Source: Rhexocercosporidium sp. MPI-PUGE-AT-0058 (taxonomy: Eukaryota > Ascomycota > Leotiomycetes > Helotiales). Taken from it: a stretch of 64,000 nucleotides of DNA. Both the position numbers and the translations under genes were made by a program. Below the pieces are notes generated by a model. That model saw nothing but the letters and a program-made list of their open reading frames with translations, was not told the origin of the DNA and ran no database searches. Location: the NCBI GenBank assembly GCA_020746875.1, contig JAGTJL010000010.1, positions 372,001-436,000 on the forward strand. Direction: 5' to 3'. Shown one piece after another: positions 24,300 to 36,048 of the stretch (positions within the stretch are counted from its first letter, which is position 1; every line of letters starts with the position of its first letter).

Positions 24300-24800
24300 A
24301 TGCCTCTCTCAGCCTCCTCGAACCGACTAGCCACCAACCAAGCAATGCTAGCCCTCGCCAGGACATCACGCATCCTTCCCGGCTTGCTAAACACCACCAC
24401 AAGATCCAGCACCGCACTCAGAACACTCAACAGGAAGCATAGCACTATCAGCATGAATAGCGGCGCCTTCGGGACGCGAGCTACTAATTTCGTCTCGCGA
24501 AATTTGTTCTATGATCGTGTTGCCAGGCATGAACGCCGTGGCCGAGAAGGCAACAAAGATCTTCGCTAGGGAGCTGGCGAAATTAAGCGAGGGGCCTTCG
24601 ACGTGTGGCTACCCGTAGCTGCAAAAATTACGGCGTTCTGGCTTTCTGGTCTGGCGAGACCTAGGCTAGACCATGGCGATGATAGGTACGTGGCGGTGTT
24701 GTTTGCTAGGGATTCGGAGAGGATCTTCATGGAGCCGTTGAGGTGGAAGAACGTCACTTCGCTGACTGCGACCTTACAGGCGAGGACGAAGTCGAAATAA
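24300..24800 (+). pseudogene. Broken reading frame with mitochondrial-presequence-like N-terminus
   Basis: From the ATG at 24300 the frame starts with an Arg/Ser/Thr-rich, acid-free stretch (MPLSASSNRLATNQAMLALA, later TLNRKHSTISMNS) like a mitochondrial targeting sequence. It reaches an in-frame TAG at 24567-24569. The same frame is open again to 24800 with protein-like text (FDVWLPVAAKITAFWLSGLA, later RDSERIFMEPLRWKNV). Between about 24510 and 24600 a neighbouring frame reads better (LPGMNAVAEKATKIFAREL). That pattern suggests two compensating frame changes, or an unrecognised intron. I do not recognise the family. Most likely it is a degenerate gene. Confidence 0.35.
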
Positions 24801-25617
24801 CATCGGGGGGAGATCTGGTCCGTAGTATGGTATTATGGTCTCTGCGTTGTCCCAGCTGTGAGTCGTGTTTGCGCTATGGACTTGTGTAGATAACCCTATT
24901 GTAGAGAAGTTGATGTCTCTGGTGCTATTTCCTGGTGGACCGCTGAAAGAGCTATTCGCATAGATACCAAAACAACCGAGTCCGTAATCGTCACACCTAG
25001 ACTCGTACAGTCCCTTCGATCCTCCGCTGGAAAGCATGCTGGAGAATTGAGGAGTGCATTCCTATGTACCGGTACTGTTGTCGATGTCGTTGGGGGGCGG
25101 GGGCGGGGGTCAAAGTGGAGGTTGCAGGCTATACTGACGGTTTTGCACGATGCGCTGTACCCGAGAGAAGCGGCAAGGAAGTCATCGTTGGGAGGAATCG
25201 GGCCATGGGCTACGAAGGATATGTCGAACCCGGTCTCGTTGTAGGGTAACGTAAGTAATACTCCGCCATTTGCCGACGAATTACTCAAAAGCGCATTCCC
25301 ATCACTAGATACAACCGACCTTTGGTAGGATTCGTTGTCGCAGTAAAGTCTGGGTATTAGAAACACCAAAGCACTCTGGCTGGCCATTTATGTCTAGGAA
25401 GTAGTCGAAGCCAACAAACTGGGGAGAAAGCAGTGGCATACGCCGAATCTGGATTTCTAGTTCTATTATCAAGATTTGAGTATAGAACGGTCGAGGTGGT
25501 GACGTGGAGCCAGGTATCCATAGCCCAGATCGAGTAGACCAGAGTCAAGGAAGACGTCAATATCAGAATTGTGAATGTGAATGAAGGTGTAAACTTCCCT
25601 CTTCGCTTCCAGAACAT
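24774..25617 (-). pseudogene. Degenerate secreted/membrane glycoprotein-like gene spread over three frames
   Basis: The start at 25617 gives a basic N-terminus and a clear signal anchor (FTFTILILTSSLTLVYSIWA) followed by MDTWLHVTTST and two N-glycosylation-like sites. The protein-like text then jumps frame repeatedly. One piece is VGFDYFLDINGQPECFGV (directly after a perfect acceptor-like tttctccccag), another is SSDGNALLSNSSANGGVLLT with NETGFDISFVAHGP, and the last is a Cys-rich piece (RCDDYGLGCFGIYANSS) in the third frame. Introns could explain one or two of the jumps, but no consistent set of splice sites was found. The domain style resembles fungal secreted or anchored proteins of unknown function with a DTWLH motif. 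Degeneration is favoured; an intact multi-intron gene is not excluded. Confidence 0.4.
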
Positions 25618-26051
25618 TTATACTACTCAGTTCCAAAGCGAGACAATGCCGCCGTCGTACGTTTCCATGACCAAGCTGAGCTGATAGGGCGAAGGCAGGT
25701 GTTTCTGCTTGCGGCTTCGGATTGCCGTATTATACTCTGCGCAACTCAGAGAGGAGCAACAAGGACTATGCTCGTATATATAGGCGGGCAGAGGCGTCTT
25801 ACCCATGAAAGCCGGTATTTGTAGGACCGCATGATATGTGTATACTGGAAGGCTCGATTCTAAACTACCGATCTAAACCAAACTAGGGGAGGCTCCAAGC
25901 CTCGTCACGCCTTCTGCTGGTGGTGGCTCGAGGATATGTCATTGCTCTACCACTCCCGTAGAACTTTGTTATATATATTTAACTAGAACCCATTATCATT
26001 GGCTAGGTGGATAGGTAATTCGTATCTTCACAACATTTCTCCAACTTTGAA
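25618..26051. other. Intergenic region
   Basis: A 434 bp AT-richer spacer, with TATATA-like runs near 25.78 and 25.97 kb. No gene seen. Confidence 0.4.
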
Positions 26052-26357
26052 ATGGTGTCCCATCGCATTTACCAACCTGTGCAGATTCTCGCATTTATGA
26101 ACTCTAGATTATGTAGTAATACAGAAGTAGCTCTAGGTTCGGATTTCTGTATGATCTCCACACAGTGCAACAACCAGTGCGATTATACCTCTGTCGTGGC
26201 CTTGAGGGAAAACTGCATTTGCAAGGCTAGCTGTCTCTACGCCATGGCGATTCGCAGTCCATGCTGTGCCGTGATCAATTGGACATGTCTTTGCACTTCC
26301 GAATCAGGCTCTAATCTAGGATTCTGTCGAGACTTTGTAAAAGACTACAAGCTTTAA
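26052..26357 (+). CDS. Small cysteine-rich protein, possible CFEM-like remnant
   Basis: A 101-residue frame from an ATG with 12 cysteines. The second half, NCICKASCLYAMAIRSPCCA then WTCLCTSESGSNLGFCRDF, has the spacing style of fungal CFEM domains (Cys-Leu near an Ala-rich turn, a paired-Cys segment, a CxC pair followed by a Ser/Glu-rich loop). The full eight-Cys pattern could not be matched with confidence. The N-terminus is not a good signal peptide, so either an upstream exon is missing or the gene is decayed. It sits among other broken frames. Small, Cys-rich and isolated are effector-like features, but that is inference only. Confidence 0.35.
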   Translation: MVSHRIYQPVQILAFMNSRLCSNTEVALGSDFCMISTQCNNQCDYTSVVALRENCICKASCLYAMAIRSPCCAVINWTCLCTSESGSNLGFCRDFVKDYKL

Positions 26358-26517
26358 ATCGACCCTTAGCGTCTACCATAAACTTCAGGATAATAGTGCA
26401 TGGCCAGATATACATTGTTGGCTATATGCAAACAACGAACCATCGTTCTGGCCATTCGCGAGCAGTAACTTTACCTGCGGCGAGAACGAGACTTTCCCAC
26501 CAGGTGTTGAAGAATTC

Positions 26518-26934
26518 ATGCATACGATGTCATGGCCAGCGGGAGTAGACCTCAATTTCAATCAATCCGATACATTCCTCGCAAGTCACAATACGCCGTA
26601 CTCTACACTATCAGACACCAGCACTCCGGTCCCAAGAAAGATTCCGGTGCAGACTGTGGATCCAAATGTGTCGGATAGCGCCCGTCATCTTGAGACCAGA
26701 AAGTGCAACTCTACCTGGAATGAGAAAAAGGGTTTCGATTATCTCAATAATAACGTCGAATTCTGCGTTTCTGGGGGTTCTCACAAGCACCGCACGCCAC
26801 CATCTTTGACTTCAACATCTGGCTCTGAGTCAGCATCAACAACATCGGATGCGGGCATTTTTCAGATACAAGCACGTGCCTTAATTCCGTCAATGAAAAA
26901 GGCAACTTGCGTTGATGTCTATGAACAAGACTGA
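26518..26934 (+). CDS. Hypothetical frame, unknown
   Basis: An ATG-started 138-residue frame that is also open for about 150 bases upstream with protein-like text (WPDIHCWLYANNEPSFWPFA, then SSNFTCGENETFPPGVEEF). It has several Asn-x-Ser/Thr sites, scattered Cys and a Ser/Thr-rich end, as in an extracellular protein. No start codon or splice acceptor fits the upstream extension, and no family is recognised. It may be the 3' remainder of a decayed secreted-protein gene. Confidence 0.25.
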   Translation: MHTMSWPAGVDLNFNQSDTFLASHNTPYSTLSDTSTPVPRKIPVQTVDPNVSDSARHLETRKCNSTWNEKKGFDYLNNNVEFCVSGGSHKHRTPPSLTSTSGSESASTTSDAGIFQIQARALIPSMKKATCVDVYEQD

Positions 26935-28844
26935 CGCCATTGATACAGGGTAGCTACATAATGTTTTCCATCGCAATAAGCATCTCGATGTGGTAGGCAC
27001 CAGGCTGAGAGGTGCGGAGCACTTAAAGCAGCGAAACGGAGCAGATGGAGGCAACCATCAGACGAATGGCGAACCAAGTCTAGATGCCAAAATTAAAGAT
27101 CCATGTGTTCAGCTGAGCTGCCTTGACAGCGGGAGTGGAAGTCAAAGAGGGGCTGCAACGAATGATCTTGCATGAAAGTAAAGCTTCCCGCAGATGGTAT
27201 TCCAGTCCGACACCATCTCAAATAAGTCGAAGAAAGAAGTAAGCGAGAATATTGAAGAATTGCCAGCTCGGAAATGCTGGGTCTTGAAGTGGTAACTCCG
27301 GGTCGTCCACTGGACATCGAGGCTCTCTTGAACAAAATAACAAGAAAATACGCACAGAGCTAAACAGCTTCCATTCAACAGCGCAAAGGGTATGAAGAAG
27401 GTTCCCACAACTTGTAAGGAATACCTAGTGAGTATCCACACCATTAAGTGCTCGACAACAAAAGGACAACAAGCCCCAAAAAACGTCCGCTAACACTGGC
27501 AATACACGAACAGTCCTTTCACAAGGTTGTCGGATGCGGTGGCATAGAATCGACACATTGCAGCTTTGCGAGAGGGTAATTCAATAAGGAAATAGTGTCA
27601 ACATGAAAACCATTGCAGTTGAGTTGAATGGAAATGGTGCTAGATCATGAACCAATGAGATGCCATCGAAGAGCCTCAAGAGTCGAGTTAGCTTGTAGAT
27701 CCCTAGAATTAACGACGTAAGGTAAGGGTAGTGATGAGTAGATAGCTTCAAAAAAAACAAGCAGGTGTGTCGGATTCTTGTTGATACTTTGATCTGATTG
27801 GTCAAGTGCGCCTGAAGGAGTAATGCGTCCTCTAGACCGGGGAAAGGCTGGGCCGTGAGTAAGGAATGACCGGATTTAGGTCCTAATTTCGACCACATTA
27901 CTTATGTACTTGTAAAGCGAAATTTCTATAAAAGAGATAAGAGCTTATTTGTTGAAGATCAGTTGGGTCCTTGCTTTTTCATGTGATTTTGGTCGTAATC
28001 GAGCGTAATGAGAAGCGTTGATGTCGCGTTACGACAGCCTGACATCACTTCAACACCGTCGCGTCTAGTACGCAGTAAGATTCCCCTTCGTTTTCTCAGG
28101 TGCTTTTTCTATCTGGAGCTGTGTGATGGGAAACTTGACCGAGCTGTACCGCATTGATATCGAAAGGTCGTAGGTCATACGAAGAAAGACGAGAGTGCTG
28201 TCAAGAAGCCTCAAACTGTCACCAAGATATGAGTGGAGCAGCCCAAGGGGGTCGGTCAGTCGACTAAGGGGCTAGCGAGCAGGCTAAGCGATAGCAGATC
28301 CCTAGGATAGGGGTAGCGATAAGTCTCGAACCCTGACCCAAAAAAGTTATTGCCAAACTATTTTCATATTATGTTCAAGTCTTTGTCTTCAGCTCAAAAC
28401 TAGGGTGACAAGTCTACCACGTTTCTCCCAAGCGCTACTTTTAGGTCCTTTGAAACCGGGATGAATTTGAATACGACGCTCGATGCAACCCCTCGGACGA
28501 AGAATCATTACTGAAGAGCCCCTGCAAGATGCATTGATGTGGCACTTCTCAGCTCAGAGACCCGCCGCTTCCATGGGTCCAAAAAGCCCAATATCGGCAT
28601 CCCACGCCACAATTTCCCTATCAGGAAGCAAAAGAATAGATCCTTGTCTTTCCTAGGTTTAGTTCCCGTCATCCTTCATCTGATGGAGTGATGTGAATAG
28701 TCCTTCTGGTTCTGATCTCTACTTCCTCTCACCAGCTCCGAATCTTCAACTTCACTCCCTTCCTCACCAGTCACTCGCTCACCACTCACTCTCAGCAATG
28801 CATCTCATCTGAACGATCCTCTCTCCCCCTCTCTACCGCAGAGA
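26935..28844. other. Intergenic region
   Basis: About 1.9 kb. A minus-strand frame near 27.1-27.4 kb starts with a hydrophobic, signal-like stretch but has no supported continuation. Otherwise nothing recognised. The last 150 bp are CT-rich, as expected for a fungal core promoter or leader ahead of the next gene. Confidence 0.45.
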
Positions 28845-29935
28845 ATGGCTCTCGCGCTCCCCTCCCCCTCCATCCTCAACAACCCCCAGACGAAGAAATG
28901 GCTCTACCCCACGTTATGGTTCATGCTCGTAGTCTGGTTCCTGAAGTCGACCGTCAATAAAACCGGCCACTACCACAGCGCGCACACACGACTACTCGCG
29001 AACTCATCTTTGTCAAACCTCGTACACGATCTCACGCATGCCGACTCCTCGGATGCCTTATCGAACGGAGGGAACCTACCAGGCGTCACAGCGAACGTGA
29101 GCACGAGTCTGAAATCCGCAGTCATAATCGAGACGCGGCGATCCGCAGCCATCATACCTCTCGTGCTACATTTCAGTTCGGTGTTGGGTCCGGACTGGCC
29201 TGTTATTATATACACATCTGCGGAGAACTTTGGGTCGTTCACGACTTCGAAGGCTTTGCTGCGACATCAGAAGAATGGACGGGTAGTTATTCGTTCTTTG
29301 CCCGAGGGGCTGTTCTTCCCGAACTGGGACTCGGTGTCGGAATTCTTGACTACACCGTGGTTGTGGAAGGATCTTGCACCGGCGGAGAATGTTCTTATTT
29401 TCCAGAGTGATAGTGTGCTTTGTGCGAACAGCGTGAGGAGTGTGGAGGATTTCTTTGAGTACGATTATGTTGGTGCTCCTATCAAGCCAGAGCTGGGAGT
29501 TGGATATAACGGAGGGTTGAGCTTGAGGAAGACGAGTACAATGTTGAGGGTTCTGGATGAATTTGACTGGAGTGGAGGTCCGGAGGATCAGTGGTATTTT
29601 TCTAGGTAAGGAGCCTTCATCCTCGGAGGAGATGGTCGGCTTGCTAACTTGTTGCGTAGAATGGTGGAAATGAGAGATGCAGACGAGGAGAACGGAATCG
29701 AGGATGGGATTCGTTTACCAACAATGGAGACCGCGAGGACATTCGCTGTAGAGACGATAGACTATCCTACACCGTTAGGACTGCAGTAAGTAGCAGCAGT
29801 AGAATTATGCCTCCTGGCCTCGTACTGATATCTTGTAGTCAACCGACGCGGTATATAGCTGCGCATGATCATATAATACCCTTGGACGATTGGTGTCCGG
29901 AATACAAATTGGCGCGTACAGATCGTATCAGCTAG
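28845..29935 (+). CDS. DUF5672 putative glycosyltransferase, type II membrane protein
   Basis: A 327-residue protein from three exons (28845-29605, 29660-29785, 29839-29935; introns 54 and 53 nt, both gtaag donors). A short cytosolic tail is followed by a signal anchor (WLYPTLWFMLVVWFL), giving Golgi-type type II topology, then a luminal domain. The luminal part has the DUF5672 pattern: SAVIIETRRSAAIIPLVLH, GPDWPVIIYTSAENF, an FQSDSVLC acceptor or donor-site motif, the FFEYDYVGAPI segment, GYNGGLSLRKTSTM and PEDQWYFSR. The C-terminal exon ends with AAHDHI and WCPEYKLA. DUF5672 proteins are widespread in fungi and are thought to be glycosyltransferases with an unknown substrate. Splice phases were checked and are consistent throughout. 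Confidence 0.88.
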
Positions 29936-31732
29936 AATAATGGGAAATAGAACTTTTGCATACCAAATAATACAACCAAAACAAATAAGAAGAAACACTT
30001 GTACAATAGCAGTGAAAATCGCTGAGGTGGTGGTGCCAGAAGAGGGAGATGTAAGAACAATTCCGCCTATCAGAAACAGAACTAGGGAGGAAAAGTTTTG
30101 GGGGAGTGGGCAGAAAGATGTTTTTAACATGGGATCCTGTGTTAACAAATATATCTTGTCCATGTCAGTCTGAGTCGCAGTCATTTGAATTCAGGGTACA
30201 AATTTAGATAAAGTTCTGAAACCTTACATCAGCAGGGAAACCTTGACAAGTACCCAACAGTCTGGCAAACCAAACCGCAGCAATTTGTCAGGCACACACG
30301 CCGATCCAATATCCAACAAAGCCCATCATCAACGCAGACGAGCAATGTTGACCGGTTCCGAGTCCCTAGCCTGACCGTTTGAATAACAATGGATGATTTC
30401 ACAGTTTATCGGATTCGTCACACGAAAAGTCTGGTGTGAAACCGTGAAACGAAGCTTGAGGATATTTCCAAAGAATCGAAGCCATCAGAGCGGAAAAGAA
30501 TCATGTTTACAATTTCTTGGCTGTCTTGGGTTGGGTAGCTTGATTGTCTTGGCGGTGCTGATGTCAAGATCTCTTCCGTGTCGCCTCTTTTTTTTGCTCT
30601 CCTTGATCTGATTATTTTGTACCCGTTTCTCCTGCTTGCATGCGTGCAATATCCATTTTGCTTTACTGCACCGAAGGTTCTCCTCATTGTCTACTTGTAC
30701 AGTAGATCCCTTATTGGACTACTCCAGCTCTCAGATCTCGTGTAAAATTTACTGTGCATGGTAACAGACTCTGCACCCTCAAAAGTCTAAATGGCCTCTA
30801 GAACGTTAAACAAACGATTCCGAAAAGTTTAACGGTGAACGCTGAAGTTCTCGGCCGAGGTAAACCATCCCAGCTTCTCCCTAGGGCAGAACTGTATTTC
30901 CCGTTCGAACACTGATTTATTCCTAAGACTTCAATCATTCATGTTATTTTCCACAATACTCTAAAACCACCATGGATGATAAAAATCAATACATAACCGG
31001 TAGAGGTATGTGTTTTCCATTGCTGTGAACTCCTCACAGACAGTGGACCAAGTGTGGAGAGACATTTCCAGCGATCCTTATTAATCCACAATTGACATCT
31101 CCACGATCTTCAGCAATCCACAAAATGGATTCTCTTGTCCCCAGAGATGATCGACATCCCCGTTGAGGCTCACCTGCGGGTAGCTCTCCGGGTAGACTAG
31201 GCTATCCTAGCCAGATCAGGCCCTGATTTGGGTTGTAACTTTCAAATTCGGCCCTAAAAGGAGCGGAATCTGCATGCTAATTTACGGCAGTTCATTTCAT
31301 GGATTCCAATTGGCTTTCCGATCCAGCCACCCCCTTGATGAAGTTTCGCGAAGCCCATGAAACGGAAGTCTAAAAGCAGAGTTGTTTGGATGATGCTTGA
31401 AAGTCTCCGACGCTGCATGAAATTTAAACCTTGAAGGATCCTTCCCACTGGTCCACTAGGGAAATCTTGAATTTGTCGTGATACATGATGCGAGCTGACT
31501 CGTTGGAGAGCATGGTTTTGGTATCCAGCGAGGTTTGAACGGATGCATACAAAGGTGACGACCATGGACTGCTTGCTTCGTCTGGTCGTCCATTCCCCGT
31601 CTCACCTCTGCTTCTGATATTATCTAGAGTACGCTGGGACATTGTTCAGTTCAGTCTTGTCTTGATGTGAAAACACTGGATGCCCAATCTTCTTCTTCTT
31701 CTTTTTCTGTCCTTCGAGCCTGATCAATAGTC
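29936..31732. other. Intergenic region
   Basis: About 1.8 kb separating two plus-strand genes. Contains chance frames only. A Kozak-like ATG at 30972 was examined and rejected. Confidence 0.5.
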
Positions 31733-33235
31733 ATGATCACTCTAATTCCCGATGATTTCAAGCCACTTGTTGTCACTCAGTCTGATCTGGTTATTGCATC
31801 TATTGCTTGGGGGTTCACTCTTGGTTTTGGTTTTCTCACCACATGTAAGCAAGCCGACTCGGGGTTGCAAGATGTGGCTGGCGCTGGCAAGATAGTTCTA
31901 ACGGTGCTTGCTGGTAGGGACTGCCATCAAGCAGACAACTGAGGTCGGCCGACGATATGGATTTTCTAAAATTCATTCACCGTATATTGTCATGATATGG
32001 CTGGAGATCCTCGTTTGCATGATCTTCTGCGTCATATGTTGGCTCCACTTGAATGGCAATATTCCTCCTAGGTATGATCTTCGCAATCCCCCCATTTTGG
32101 CAGATTGAGCCATGACTGATAGCCCGCAGCTTCGCGTTCTTCTTCGTCATCTGTAAGCATCAAGTTCATCATCAAAATCGACAGCCTAACGCCCTTCAGT
32201 AACGACTTGGGCGCTTCAAGTCCAGTTCCTGCTTCAAATCATCATCAATCGAGTCGCCATCCTCCTCACGAATCAAAGGAAGGCTTTGAAACTCAAGATC
32301 GGGGTTGCAATACTTATCACCGCTATCAATATCTCGGTATACTGCATATGTACGCCCCTTTCATTTTGATATAACCGATCAAATGGAACATACTAATGAC
32401 CGTCGATTTCAGGGATACCGGCTCGCCTCCAAGTCTCTGAGAGATACATCTACATCAACGATATCTGGGATCGATGCGAGAAATGCATATACCTAGTAGT
32501 AGATGGATGGTTGAATTACTACTTCATCCGGATTGTAAAGACTAGGCTTGTGCGTCAAGGACTGGCCAAATATGACCGCTTGGTTAGGTTCAACCAAGGG
32601 ATTGTCATTCTCTCTCTCAGCATGGACTGCTTGATCATTGGGATGATGAGCTTGAATAATGGCTTTGTGTAAGTCTATTTAAACCTGCCAGTGAGATACA
32701 GGCCTCTAACCACGTTGCCTGAGCGAACAGATACATGCAGTTCCATCCTGTCGCTTACATGGTCAAACTCAACATTGAAATGTCGATGGCGGAAATGATC
32801 GTCAGGATAGCTTCAGATAAGAACAACATGGCTGTGATGGGTCCCCAACAAAATACGGTCGCGACCCAACTCACAAAGACATTCGGGACTTCGAAGGACG
32901 TCAATTGGAAGGTGGACGCCACCACAACTGGGTCGTCCGCCAAGATGGGCGATATAACATTCAACGCGAAGCGAGAAGTCCACGTCGTCGTCGAACGGAG
33001 GAAGAGCATCGGGACATCAAGTTCAGATATATCGCTATCGAAGAAGATGTGGGACGAAAGGAATATCGATGACAGTCAAGAGGACAGCGTCCCACTGAAA
33101 GACTTAGATTCAGATCCGAAGAAGGATTTCAAGCAGGAAGCGAGTGATAGCATAACGGGGATTGAGAGGGCTAATGGGATGGGTATGACGACGAAGATTT
33201 GGGGACCGCCGGAGACAAAAGAATTGTATCCTTGA
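31733..33235 (+). CDS. Seven-transmembrane fungal integral membrane protein, unknown ligand
   Basis: A 399-residue protein from six exons (31733-31844, 31918-32071, 32130-32152, 32200-32349, 32413-32668, 32731-33235) with introns of 47-73 nt; exon 3 is only 23 nt. All phases agree, and junctions restore conserved text such as GFLTTWTAIKQTTEV and SVYCIWIPARLQVSERY. Seven hydrophobic helices are visible, for example IVMIWLEILVCMIFCVICWL, the TTWALQVQFLLQIIINRVA stretch and MQFHPVAYMVKLNIEMSMA near the end. The tail of about 130 residues is cytosolic, Ser/Asp/Lys-rich. This is a known Pezizomycotina family of GPCR-like proteins without assigned function. Distinct from the CFEM-bearing PTH11 receptors. 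Confidence 0.85.
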
Positions 33236-34303
33236 TGAATAATAGACAACATGGTGTTGGAAAGACTACATGATACCAGAGCTGTGATTCTTGCATAGCC
33301 TGTTATGGCCAAGATAATTCTGATTGGAGAGAGAGAGAGTGTGTGTGTGTGTGATTTTAACTCCCCTTCTCTCCCTTTCGAAAGTTCAATCAAAGCCGAA
33401 AGAGTTGTCTTGACAAGGTAAATGGAGACAATGAGTACCCCCGTAGCTCCTCTTTCCACGGATCATCTGGCAACTGGCCATGATATGAAATAGCCAGATC
33501 GTTCAATAATACTAATTGATTTATACCGACATTAAATGCAACAAAGCGGCGACCTGAAAATTTGACGTTGGTACAATCCAGTAGAAACGGAAGGACATGG
33601 GATCAAGTTTATTTTCGTGGCCGCTCGCTAGGTGATAGTGGAGAGAAGGGTGTGGCGGAGAGGAAAAAGGATCGGAAGTAGGATCGGATGAAGCGGAATA
33701 GCCTCGGCAGCTCTCTTCTCTACCGGGCATTTTCGCTTCGGAGACTGGCGGTTTAAGGATTCTACGGGCAGAGGGAGCTGCCGAGGTTCAATTGCATATC
33801 GATACGGACGTCAACATCGTCATTTTCGCTTGATAACACATGCAAGAATGGGCGAGAGAAATGTTTACATCCCACTGCTGGAGTCTCGACTTCTGACCAT
33901 CACTTAAGTATTTTTTTCTTTTTCGAAAGAGTACAGCAGCAATTAGGAGATCGAGGATCAGTAACGTCATTATTGAGACTACCCCCAGACGTTCAACAGC
34001 AACAATAGAGCGGCAACAAATACAACGCCATTCCTGGGGTTCCCCACATTCACAAGCTTCGTTCCTTACCAAAAGCGCCTTCCCCTCCACCCGGAGCCGT
34101 GCTGCTCTATCCGCTCTTCTGGGCGCTGCCGATTAGCTCCTCATTGCCGTGAGCTCCTGGGTACTTATTGAAGCTTCCTCCAATGATGTAGCAGTCTCTT
34201 CTTACGTATGAAAAGCATATAGATCGCCGTGCTCGCCCTCCTCAATCCTCTTGAGCATTCCTCGATACATACCAGTCTTCTACGAATCAACAAAACATAC
34301 ACA
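33236..34303. other. Intergenic region upstream of malate synthase
   Basis: About 1.07 kb. Includes a mixed GA/GT microsatellite and presumably the glyoxylate-cycle promoter. No FacB-type element could be assigned by eye. Confidence 0.5.
33327..33353. repeat. (GA)n(GT)n microsatellite
   Basis: About six GA units passing directly into about seven GT units, 90 bp after the 7TM stop codon. Confidence 0.9.
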
Positions 34304-36048
34304 ATGGCTACTACCGAATCTATCCTCCAGGGCGTCAACGTCGCTGGCACCATCAATGACTTCAACCGCAAGATCCTCAGTAAAGATGCTCTTGCATTCC
34401 TTGCCCTTCTTCACAGATCTTTCAATGGCACGCGCAAGGAGCTCCTCCAACGACGTGTGATCAGACAAGCAGAGCTTGACAAGGGCGCTCTGCCAGACTT
34501 CCTCCCAGAAACCAGACATATCCGTGAGAATGATGCATGGAAGGGAGCAAAGCCTGCACCAGGCTTGGTCGACCGAAGAGTAGAGATCACAGGCCCAACA
34601 GACCGCAAGATGGTTGTGAATGCCTTGAACTCGAATGTCTGGACATATATGGCAGATTTTGAAGGTACACATTAAGCTATATTCATCGTATGATCAGCTG
34701 CTGACTTGAACACTACCAGATTCGAGCGCTCCCACTTGGGATAACATGGTCAACGGCCAAGTCAACCTATACGATGCCATCCGGAAACAGGTCGATTTCA
34801 AGCAAGGGGAGAAGGCATACAAACTACGAACAGACCGAACCCTCCCAACACTCATTGTGCGACCCCGAGGCTGGCACTTGGAGGAGAAGCACTTTACCGT
34901 TGATGGCGAGCCCATCTCTGGTAGTCTCTTTGATTTCGGTCTCTACTTCTTCCACAACGCAAAGGAGCTCATCAAGCGGGGAACCGGCCCATACTTCTAC
35001 CTCCCCAAGATGGAATCTCACCTCGAGGCTCGTCTCTGGAACGACGTCTTCAACCTCGCTCAAGATTACGTCGCTATTCCCCGTGGCACAATCAGAGGCA
35101 CGGTTTTGATTGAGACCATCCTCGCCGCCTTTGAGATGGACGAGATCATCTACGAGCTCCGCGATCACTCTTCGGGCTTGAACTGCGGAAGATGGGATTA
35201 CATCTTCAGCGTGATCAAGAAGTTCCGTCAGAACTCCAACTTTGTCCTCCCGGATAGATCGGCTGTCACCATGACCGTCCCATTCATGGACGCCTATGTT
35301 AAACTTCTCATCCAAACCTGCCACAGACGTCAAGTCCACGCCATGGGAGGAATGGCCGCCCAAATCCCTATCAAGGACGACAAGGCTGCAAACGATAAGG
35401 CAATGGAAGGCGTTTACGCTGACAAGCTCCGTGAAGTCAAGGCTGGCCATGATGGAACCTGGGTTGCTCACCCTGCACTCGCCGCCATCGCATCCGAGGT
35501 ATTCAATAAGCACATGCCCACTCCCAACCAGATGTTCATCCGCCGGGAAGATGTCAAGATTGGACAGAATGACCTCCTAAACATGAACGTCCCAGGCAAG
35601 ATCACCGAGGACGGCATCCGCAAGAACTTGAACATCGGATTGGGTTACATGGAGGGCTGGCTCAGAGGTGTTGGCTGTGTCCCCATCAACTACCTCATGG
35701 AGGACGCTGCTACTGCCGAAGTAAGTCGCAGTCAGCTTTGGCAGTGGGTGAAGCACGGCGTGAACACCGCCGAGGGCAAGAAGGTCGACAAGGCGTACGC
35801 GCTGAAATTGTTGAAGCAGCAGGCAGATGAGTTGGCCTCGAAGGGCCAGAAGGGTAATAAGTACCACTTGGCTGCTCAGTATTTCTCGGGACAGGTCACC
35901 GGAGAGGACTATGCCGATTTCTTGACTTCGTAAGTTTAGCTTATATTCCCCTACTGATACTAGTGAACTTTTACTAACCATAATTTGCAGGCTGCTGTAT
36001 AACGAGATCACAAGTGTAGGAAACGCGTCGCCAGCCTCGAAGTTGTAA
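34304..36048 (+). CDS. acuE: Malate synthase, peroxisomal (glyoxylate cycle)
   Basis: Condenses glyoxylate and acetyl-CoA to malate, the second enzyme specific to the glyoxylate bypass and needed on acetate or fatty acids. 542 residues from three exons (34304-34664, 34720-35929, 35991-36048; introns 55 and 61 nt). Signature segments are [31 protein letters not shown], the loop [20 protein letters not shown] with the catalytic Arg and acidic ligand, and [15 protein letters not shown]. Later come [23 protein letters not shown] and the C-terminal-domain [10 protein letters not shown]. The short last exon encodes a C-terminus ending SKL, a canonical PTS1 signal, so the enzyme is peroxisomal. The exon junction just before this tail makes the targeting signal depend on correct splicing. 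Length and motifs match the eukaryotic A-form enzyme. Confidence 0.98.

Noticed and set aside
28280..28350. Sequence with a B-box-like TCTCGAACCCTG considered as a tRNA gene
   Set aside because: No cloverleaf stems or A box at the correct distance could be drawn.
30972..31095. Mini-gene with ideal Kozak (CACCATGG), gtatgt donor and cacag acceptor
   Set aside because: The intron would be only 34 nt, well below the 47 nt minimum of confident introns here, and the product would be 29 residues with no recognisable feature.
31254..31565. 103-codon minus-strand frame
   Set aside because: No domain, and it overlaps other chance frames.
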